Source of the DNA: DATAGF01 sp963813355
Lineage (GTDB): Bacteria > Actinomycetota > Thermoleophilia > Miltoncostaeales > Miltoncostaeaceae
Direction of reading: 5' to 3'
NCBI GenBank assembly: GCA_963813355.1
Contig: CAWEYS010000029.1
Location: 62,001-126,000 of the forward strand
DNA: 64,000 bases
Position numbers and translations under genes: made by a program. Shown in pieces: positions 58,107 to 64,000 of this stretch (its first letter is position 1; each line of letters opens with the position of its first letter). The notes beneath the pieces are model-generated. The model searched no databases, had not been told where the DNA came from, and saw only the letters and a list, made by a program, of their open reading frames with translations.

Positions 58107-59525
58107 CTACATCACCTGTGCGTCGGGGCCGCCGAGCAGGAACGCCCGCAGCACCCGCTGGCGCGCGATGCGGTCGTTCGAGGACGTGTTGCGCGCCTTG
58201 GTGGCGTAGTAGAGGAGGCTGCTCTTGGTGCCCCGCCCGACCCAGGGGCGCCCGACGGACGCGTGGGCGCGCGCGAAGGCCTGCTTGGGGGTCTCGGCGG
58301 ACTCGTCCTCGGGCGCCTTGGTCGCGAGCGTCGCGTACTTGAGCGACAGCAGGCGGTTGGCCGCCGAGAAGCGCGCCAGCGCCGTGTTGGTGTTGAGCCA
58401 CGAGGCGCCGCCCTCCCACCCCGCCACGGTCGGCGGGAAGTAGGGCAGCTGGCCCATGTCGTTCAGGACCGTGTAGAGCGTGTCGTCGGTGATCCCCAGC
58501 CCGAGCGCCCGCATGGTCCCGATCGCGACGACGACCGGCGGCTTGATCATGGTCGGCTCTTTGATCGAGGCCAGCATCGCGGGGTGGGTCAGGATGCGGC
58601 GCACGAGCGGCCGCAGCCGGAGACGGCTGCCGGTGTAGATCCGCACGAGGTCGCGCAGCGTGGCGGCGTCCGGCGGGGTCGGGATGAACTCGCCCCAGAG
58701 CTTGGTGACCAGGAAGGGTGCGTGGCTCGGGTGCGCGAGCACCACGTCCACCAGCTGACGGTGGTTGAACGCCCCGGTCTGGCCGAGCACGGTCTTCGCG
58801 GCCTCGTCCCAGCGGGACGACGTGAAGTAGGCCGCCGGGTTGTCCGGGTCGTCGTCGTTGATCTGCCAGCCGGTGGAGGCGCGGGCCGCCGCGAGGACGT
58901 CGGCCTCGGTGTAGTTGGGCTGGCCGGCGGCGTTGGTGACGCCGAGGCCGAAGAGCTCCAGCAGCTCGCGGCCGTAGTTCTCGTTGATCCGCCCCTTGCG
59001 GCTGTCCTCCCCGGTGAGGAAGCGCAGCATCGCCGGCCCCTCGCCGACCTCGTACAGGAGGTTGCGGAAATCGGAGATCCGGTTGGAGCCCAGGTCCGCG
59101 TACTTGCGGAACAGGGCGGTCTGCTGCGTCATGAGCTGCGGCGGCGAGACCTCGATGCGCTGGGTGGCGAAGTGCCGGTGGAAGAAGAAGACCAGCCGCT
59201 CCACCAGGGGGTTGCGCGTGCGGATCATCTCGTCGCACCAGGACAGCACGAGGTCGGTGTCCGACTCGTACGGCCGCAGCGGGGTGCCGTCGCGGCGGCG
59301 CGGCGGCGGCCCGACCGCCGGGCCCCGCGGGTCGGCCAGCAGGCGGTCGACGGCGCGGTGCAGGCTCATGCCCTTGAAGCGCTGGCGGTCGGCCTCGGAG
59401 GGCCCGAAGCCGGCGCGCCACATGAGGCGGTCGACCATCGGCTCGGTGAGGGCGGCCTGGGCGCCGCCGGCGGCCGCCCGGCGGGTACGCTTGCGGCGCG
59501 GGGCGACGACGCGGCGGGGGCTCAC
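58107..59525 (-). CDS. DUF1800 protein
   Basis: A 472-aa protein. It has HLMWRAGFGPSEADR-like N-terminal residues, FHRHFATQRIEVSPPQLM, NYGRELLELFGLGVTN and LVTKLWGEFIPTPP, which are characteristic of DUF1800. It is paired with DUF1501 and probably exported with it. The function is not known; roles in surface or storage polymer handling have been suggested for the pair. GTG 59525 overlaps the upstream stop (GTGA). Confidence 0.9.
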   Translation of the reverse strand: MSPRRVVAPRRKRTRRAAAGGAQAALTEPMVDRLMWRAGFGPSEADRQRFKGMSLHRAVDRLLADPRGPAVGPPPRRRDGTPLRPYESDTDLVLSWCDEMIRTRNPLVERLVFFFHRHFATQRIEVSPPQLMTQQTALFRKYADLGSNRISDFRNLLYEVGEGPAMLRFLTGEDSRKGRINENYGRELLELFGLGVTNAAGQPNYTEADVLAAARASTGWQINDDDPDNPAAYFTSSRWDEAAKTVLGQTGAFNHRQLVDVVLAHPSHAPFLVTKLWGEFIPTPPDAATLRDLVRIYTGSRLRLRPLVRRILTHPAMLASIKEPTMIKPPVVVAIGTMRALGLGITDDTLYTVLNDMGQLPYFPPTVAGWEGGASWLNTNTALARFSAANRLLSLKYATLATKAPEDESAETPKQAFARAHASVGRPWVGRGTKSSLLYYATKARNTSSNDRIARQRVLRAFLLGGPDAQVM

Positions 59526-60499
59526 TTCGACGTCCTCTTGACGAGACCCTTGAAGGCCTTGCGCGCCGACTTGCCGACCCGGAAGTCGCCGTTCGGGTCC
59601 CGCGCGTCGTACCAGACGATGCCGCCGAGGCTCGGGATCGCCGTTCGCAGGGCGGCCAGCTGCGCAATCCACACCGCCTTGCTGCCGCCGGTGTTCGTCA
59701 ACCCGGTCTCGGCGACCCAGAACGGCTTCGGCGAGAGCGCCGACACCTGCCGGTAGACGTCCTCGAAGAGGGCCTCGGGGTCGGTCCAGGCGAGGCGGCC
59801 GACCTGGCCGAAGTTGTAGCCGCTGGCGCCCACGAGATCGACCTGGTCGGCGCCGGGGAAGTAGGCCGCGATCGAGTTCTCCGGCGTGTCGGGGATGCTG
59901 CGCACGTAGGGCGCCCACATCAGCTTGATCCGCTTGCCGCCGGAGTTGCGCACCACCTGGCGGACCTTGGCCCAGGCCTTGGCGTAGTCGGCCGGGGCGT
60001 TCTTGTTGACCGTCCCCGACCACGCGTACCAGGGGGTGTTGGGCTCGGGCATCGGGCGCAGGATCGGCGCCGGCTTGAGGTTGCGCAGCTGCTTGGTCAG
60101 GCTGATCAGGCCGCGGTTCTGGCGGCCGCGGCGGATCCCCGAGAGGCGGAACTTCGGCTGCCTCGGGCCGGCCGTCTGCTTGCCGCCGTCGGGCATCCAG
60201 GAGACGAGGAGGCGCGCGCCGGTGCGCTTGGCGAGCGCCACGATCTGGGGCTCCACCAGCCGCCCTCCCGTGACGTAGGTCGAGATGACCCGCGTCCCGC
60301 GCTTGCCCACCTGGGCGCGCAGGGCGGTGAAGCCCTTCGACGGGTCGTCCTGGTAGACGCCGATCTCGACGGCCGCGGCGGCCGGCGAGGCCTGAGTGAC
60401 CCCCGTCCCCGCCGCGACGGCGAGGGCCACCACGGCGACCGCGGCGGGGACGAGGGTGCGCCGCTGAGCGATGGTCCGGTCGCGGCGCGCGGGGGACAT
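59522..60499 (-). CDS. Secreted GH26-like (beta-mannanase-type) glycoside hydrolase
   Basis: About 325 aa with a signal peptide from ATG 60499 (TLVPAAVAVVALAVAAGTGV). The TIM-barrel body has the likely acid/base Glu in ILRPMPEPNTPWYAW and the nucleophile Glu in PKPFWVAETGLTNTGG. These match GH26, although clan GH-A glycosidases share the pattern. It heads the operon with DUF1800, DUF1501, cupredoxin, upp and SDR. A longer start (60565) lacks a better ribosome-binding site. Confidence 0.75.
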   Translation of the reverse strand: MSPARRDRTIAQRRTLVPAAVAVVALAVAAGTGVTQASPAAAAVEIGVYQDDPSKGFTALRAQVGKRGTRVISTYVTGGRLVEPQIVALAKRTGARLLVSWMPDGGKQTAGPRQPKFRLSGIRRGRQNRGLISLTKQLRNLKPAPILRPMPEPNTPWYAWSGTVNKNAPADYAKAWAKVRQVVRNSGGKRIKLMWAPYVRSIPDTPENSIAAYFPGADQVDLVGASGYNFGQVGRLAWTDPEALFEDVYRQVSALSPKPFWVAETGLTNTGGSKAVWIAQLAALRTAIPSLGGIVWYDARDPNGDFRVGKSARKAFKGLVKRTSK

Positions 60500-60634
60500 G
60501 GCGCGGTACCGTACTGGCGGCGTCCGCCGAAACCACGCCGGTCCCCCGGAACCTGACGGTTCCATAAGAGAGTCCTCACATGAGGGCGGAACCGCGTGGA
60601 ACCGGCAGCCGCGAGGCGACCGCCGGGCCCGCGA

Positions 60635-61927
60635 CTAGGAGACGGGCGTGGCCGCCTGCAGGCGCGGGTAGAGCGGGAAGCGGTCGCCGATCGCGCGCGA
60701 GCGGGCGCGCAGGCCCTCGAGGTCCGCCTCGCCGGCGCCCGGGTCGAGGGCGGCCGCGATGATGCGGGCGATCTCGCGCATGTCGTCCTCGCGCAGGCCC
60801 CGGGTGGTGAGCGCGGGGGTGCCGATGCGCAGCCCCGAGGTCACCGTCGGCGGCCGCTCGTCGAACGGGATGCCGTTCTTGTTGGCCGTGATGCCGGCGC
60901 GCTCGAGCCGCTCCTCGCCCTCGGCCCCGGTGAGCGGGGTGGCCGACAGGTCGACCAGGACGAGGTGGTTGTCGGTGCCGCCGCTGACCAGGTCGACGCC
61001 GCCGGCCAGGAGCTCCTCGGCGAGCGCCCGGCAGTTGAGCACGGTCTGCTCCTGGCGCGCGCGGAACTCCGGCGTGAGGGCGTGGCCCAGCGCGACCGCC
61101 TTGCCGGCGATCACGTGCATGAGCGGCCCGCCCTGGAGGCCGGGGAAGACGGCCCGGTCGACCTTGGTGCCGAGCTCCTCGCTCGACATCACCATGCCGG
61201 CCCGCGGCCCGCCGAGGGTCTTGTGGATGGTGGTGGTCACGAGGTCGGCGACGCCGACCGGCGACGGGTGCTGGTCGGCGGCCACGAGGCCGGCGATGTG
61301 CGCCATGTCGACCATGAAGAGCGCACCCACCTCGTCGGCGATCTCGCGGAAGGCCGGGAAGTCGATGATGCGCGGGTAGGCCGAGGCGCCGGCGAGGATC
61401 AGCGCGGGCCGCAGCTCGCGCGCCATGTCGCGCACCTGGTCCATGTCGATGCGGCAGTCCCCGCGGCGCACCCCGTAGTGGTGGAAGTCGTAGAGCCGGC
61501 CGGAGAAGTTGACCTTGAGCCCGTGCGACAGGTGACCGCCGTGTGCGAGCGCCATGGCGAGGACGCGGTCGCCGGGCTGGAGGACCGACGCGTAGGCGGC
61601 CTCGTTGGCGGTCGCCCCCGAGTGCGGCTGCACGTTGACGTGGGCCGCGCCGAAGACCTCCTTGGCGCGGTCGATGGCGAGCTGCTCCGCCTGGTCCACG
61701 ACCTCGCAGCCGCCGTAGTAGCGCCGCCCGGGCAGCCCCTCGGCGTACTTGTTCGTGAGCACCGACCCGACCGCCTGGAGCACCGCGTGGCTGGTGAAGT
61801 TCTCGCTGGCGATCATCTCCAGCGTCTCCCCCTGCCGCTCGACCTCCGCGCGGAGGATCGCCGCCACGGCGGGGTCGACCTCGGCGATGTCCTGGGAGAG
61901 GTAGCTGTCGTCGTCGATGAAGCTCAC
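60635..61927 (-). CDS. glyA: Serine hydroxymethyltransferase
   Basis: The 430-aa PLP enzyme interconverts serine and glycine with tetrahydrofolate. It has IASENFTSHAVLQAVGSVLT, YYGGCEVVDQAEQLA, and the PLP-binding Lys in TTTIHKTLGGPRAGMVM. GTG 61927 overlaps the sua5 stop (GTGA). The ORF is open back to 63100 in the shadow of sua5. Confidence 0.97.
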   Translation of the reverse strand: MSFIDDDSYLSQDIAEVDPAVAAILRAEVERQGETLEMIASENFTSHAVLQAVGSVLTNKYAEGLPGRRYYGGCEVVDQAEQLAIDRAKEVFGAAHVNVQPHSGATANEAAYASVLQPGDRVLAMALAHGGHLSHGLKVNFSGRLYDFHHYGVRRGDCRIDMDQVRDMARELRPALILAGASAYPRIIDFPAFREIADEVGALFMVDMAHIAGLVAADQHPSPVGVADLVTTTIHKTLGGPRAGMVMSSEELGTKVDRAVFPGLQGGPLMHVIAGKAVALGHALTPEFRARQEQTVLNCRALAEELLAGGVDLVSGGTDNHLVLVDLSATPLTGAEGEERLERAGITANKNGIPFDERPPTVTSGLRIGTPALTTRGLREDDMREIARIIAAALDPGAGEADLEGLRARSRAIGDRFPLYPRLQAATPVS

Positions 61928-62575
61928 GCGGAGGACCCCCGGGCGTCGTTGTCGTCTGAGGCGAGGGTACACCCCGCCCCCGCCAGCGCCCGGGCGACGG
62001 CCTCCGGCTCCGGCCCGGGGCGCACGAGCAGCGCCGGCCCGCCCCCCGCCACCCCCCGCAGGTCGACCACCGCCGACGCCGTGCCGGGCAGCGCGCCGCC
62101 GTCGACCACGGCCGCGCAGCCGGCGCGCAGGCCCTCGGAGACCGCGTCCAGGGTCGCGGGATCCGGGCCCCCCGGGCGGTTGGCGCTGGTGGCCACGAGC
62201 GGCAGGTCGAAGCCCGCGAGCGGCCCGGTCACCCGGGGCGCGCGCAGGCCCACGGAGCCCGGCGTGCCCCCGGCGGCGGCGGCGTAGCGGCCCCGGGGGT
62301 CGGGCAGCAGGCAGGTCGAACGGCCCCGGCAGCAGCGCTGCCGCGGCGTACCGGATGGCGGGGTCGAGCCCGGCCAGCGCCTCGCCCAGCAGGGGGCGGG
62401 AGTAGACGAGCACCTGGCAGGGCTCGTCGCGCGGGCGCCCCTTGAGCGCGTAGAGCGCCTCGACGCCCGGGCGGGAGTCGAGCCACGCGGCGAGCCCGTA
62501 GACCGTGTCGGTGGGCAGCAGCGCCACGCCGCCCCACACCAGCGCCTCGCGCAGTCCGGCGGGGCCGCGCGTCAC
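61924..62575 (-). CDS. L-threonylcarbamoyladenylate synthase (Sua5/YrdC/TsaC), frameshifted
   Basis: Makes threonylcarbamoyl-AMP for the t6A modification of tRNA. The N-terminal part has LLPTDTVYGLAAWLDSRPGV and LYALKGRPRDEPCQVLVYSR. The frame shifts near 62316 (extra base in TTCGACC) and continues CLLPDPRGRY, FDLPLVATSANRPGGPDP and TASAVVDLRG. Removing one base gives 216 aa. It is coupled on both sides (GTGA overlaps with prmC and glyA), as in actinobacteria. Confidence 0.9.
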
Positions 62576-63399
62576 GCCGGCCTCCGCCCGCCCACGACGC
62601 GTGCGACGCCGGCCAGGTCGGCCCGGCGCTCCACCTCCTCGAGCCCGGCGCCGCGGAGCGCGGCGGCGGCCGGCTCGGCCTGACCCTCCCCCACCTCCAC
62701 CAGCAGGGCGCCGCCCGGCTCGAGGTGGGCCGGCGCCTCGGCCGCCAGCCGCGCGATCGCCTCCAGGCCCGTGGGCCCGGCCACGAGGGCCTCGGCCGGC
62801 TCGAAGCGCAGCTCCGGAGGCGCCGCCTCCAGCTCGGCCGGCGAGAGGTAGGGCGGGTTGGCGGCGACGAGGGCGAAGCGCCGACCGGCGAGGGCGCCGA
62901 AGCCGTCCGAGTCCAGCCACTCCACCTCCATGCCGAGCCGCCGCCCGTTCGCCCGCGCCATGGCGAGGGCGGGCCCGGAGCTCTCGACCGCCGTCACGCG
63001 CAGGCCGTCCCCCTCGTCGGCCAGCGCCAGGGCCACCGCGCCGCTCCCCGTCCCCCAGTCGAGCACGGCGGCGCCCGGCGCCGCGACCTCGAGGGCCCAC
63101 TCCACCAGCACCTCGGTCTCGGGGCGCGGCACCAGCACCTGCGGGCCGACCTCCAGCCGCAGGCGCCGGAACGCCCGCACGCCGGTGATGTAGGCGAGCG
63201 GCTCGCGCCGGCCGCGCCGGGCGACCAGCGCGCGGGCGCGGTCGAGCTCGGCGGCGGTCAGCGGGCGCTCGGAGGCCGTGTAGAGCGCGAGCCGCTCGAC
63301 GCCCAGGGCGTGGGCGAGCAGCAGGTCGGCGTCGAGCCGGGGCGAGGGCGACCCGCGCACGGCCAGGAACGCCGCGCTGCGCCGCAGCACCTCGGCCAC
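62572..63399 (-). CDS. prmC: Peptide chain release factor N5-glutamine methyltransferase
   Basis: The 275-aa enzyme methylates the GGQ glutamine of release factors. It has the SAM motif VLDWGTGSGAVALALAD, the active-site motif AANPPYLSP, and REPLAYITGVRAFRRLRLEV. GTG 63399 gives the usual N-terminus (VAEVLRRSAAFLAVRG). It is the natural partner of prfA, which would lie beyond the window, and of prfB at 3-4 kb. Confidence 0.92.
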   Translation of the reverse strand: MAEVLRRSAAFLAVRGSPSPRLDADLLLAHALGVERLALYTASERPLTAAELDRARALVARRGRREPLAYITGVRAFRRLRLEVGPQVLVPRPETEVLVEWALEVAAPGAAVLDWGTGSGAVALALADEGDGLRVTAVESSGPALAMARANGRRLGMEVEWLDSDGFGALAGRRFALVAANPPYLSPAELEAAPPELRFEPAEALVAGPTGLEAIARLAAEAPAHLEPGGALLVEVGEGQAEPAAAALRGAGLEEVERRADLAGVARVVGGRRPA

Positions 63400-63422
63400 C
63401 GTCAGAAGCTGGGTCGCCCCGG

Positions 63423-64000
63423 TCAGCTGCGGGCGCTGGCCAGGATGAACGAGGTCAGCGGGCCGAGCAGGAAGCCGTGCACGGCGTCGCTCACCTCGCG
63501 CAGGCTCGACGCCTCGGCCAGCGCGTCCTCCTGTGTGTGCACCAGCCGGATGTAGACCTTCGACGGCTCCGCGTGCATGGGCTCCACGGCGCACTCCATC
63601 GCCGCCTCGCCGGACTGGCGCCAGATGCGCAGGCCGACCGACACCTCGTCGCCGCCCAGCAGCTCCAGGCGCTCGGCGTCGATCTGCAGGACGCTGCCGG
63701 CCAGCAGCTCGTGCACCACCTCGGGGTCCCCCACGTCCCAGACGCCGACCAGCGTGACGTCCTCGATCCAGAGCTGGCCGATCTCGTAGCGCTCGACGGC
63801 CTCCTCGACGAGGCCCACGACGCGCTCCAGGCCCTCGCGGTAGCCCAGCCCGGTGACCGCGCACGAGGCGGTCTGCGAGGGGCGCAGCACGAACTCGGCG
63901 CCGTCCTGGCTCGAGAAGGTCGCCCCGCCGTCCGTGTGGTACTCCAGGCGCGCGAGGCCGTAGCGGTCGCTGATCGACGCGAAGAACAGGGCCAGGTCGT
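63423..64000 (-). CDS. Hypothetical protein, N-terminus beyond window
   Basis: The frame is open from the window edge to TGA at 63423, at least 192 aa. A segment LALFFASISDRYGLARLEYH precedes VLRPSQTASCAVTGLGYREG, and the C-terminus is GFLLGPLTSFILASARS. I do not recognise a family. The internal ATG often called at 63890 is not the real start. It lies 23 bp before prmC on the same strand. Confidence 0.6.
   Translation of the reverse strand, partial: DLALFFASISDRYGLARLEYHTDGGATFSSQDGAEFVLRPSQTASCAVTGLGYREGLERVVGLVEEAVERYEIGQLWIEDVTLVGVWDVGDPEVVHELLAGSVLQIDAERLELLGGDEVSVGLRIWRQSGEAAMECAVEPMHAEPSKVYIRLVHTQEDALAEASSLREVSDAVHGFLLGPLTSFILASARS

Noticed and set aside
56811..59756. 981-aa plus-strand ORF
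   Set aside because: Antisense shadow of DUF1501, DUF1800 and GH26-like genes, which have full family motifs.

Overview
The window is very GC-rich and densely coded, with frequent GTG starts and many GTGA or ATGA stop/start overlaps. Two blocks keep ancestral Gram-positive/actinobacterial gene order. On the left, read right to left on the minus strand, is comF-hpf-secA-prfB-ftsE-ftsX-ctp. On the right is prmC-sua5-glyA ... upp ... wecA-atpI-atpBEFHAGDC. Together with the DUF1800/DUF1501 pair, this suggests a chromosome of an Actinomycetota, plausibly of the Thermoleophilia/Solirubrobacterales type. The phylum is well supported by gene order; the class is a guess.

Layout. 1-8.2 kb: secretion, division and translation core. 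8.3-10.6 kb: methionine salvage and activated-methyl cycle (mtnA, ahcY). 10.6-11.3 kb: a damaged toxin-antitoxin pair. 11.3-17.8 kb: a tightly coupled sugar-nucleotide and cell-wall glycan operon (M20 peptidase, LCP ligase, UDP-sugar dehydrogenase, nucleotidyltransferase, sugar-phosphate isomerase). 17.8-24.1 kb: hydrolase, MFS transporter, a two-component system divergent from a PepSY protein across a symmetric operator-like repeat, and a CBS-type pyrophosphatase. 24.1-38 kb: a surface-glycan region with glycosyltransferases (one tandem pair), nonulosonate genes (NeuB and a cytidylyltransferase/PseG-like fusion), an aminopeptidase-like protein, and a flippase that appears joined to a large membrane protein. 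38-39.8 kb: a compositionally unusual methyltransferase and remnants of IS481 and IS256 elements. 39.8-43.4 kb: three GH16 proteins made by tandem duplication. 43.6-50.8 kb: the complete F1Fo ATP synthase operon. 51-64 kb: wecA, an SGNH hydrolase, and a coupled operon GH26-like/DUF1800/DUF1501/cupredoxin/upp/SDR, then glyA, sua5, prmC and a partial gene.

Two overall points. First, prfB carries the classic RF2 programmed +1 frameshift, which is genuine biology. Second, about thirty other single-base shifts break genes in the window, mostly at 10-11 kb and 19-43 kb. Most single breaks are net +1 and often look like an extra C or G at a C/G step. I read these mainly as assembly or sequencing error, or as decay in the mobile-element and toxin-antitoxin remnants, so I annotate the intended genes across them. 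The most unusual structures are the ~100-bp-arm inverted repeat at 24.13-24.37 kb, the two-component-system operator at 22.0 kb, the chimeric GH16 gene, and the flippase/membrane-protein joint.

I see no rRNA, tRNA or CRISPR array. Apart from the remnant zones, no stretch over 300 bases lacks a gene.
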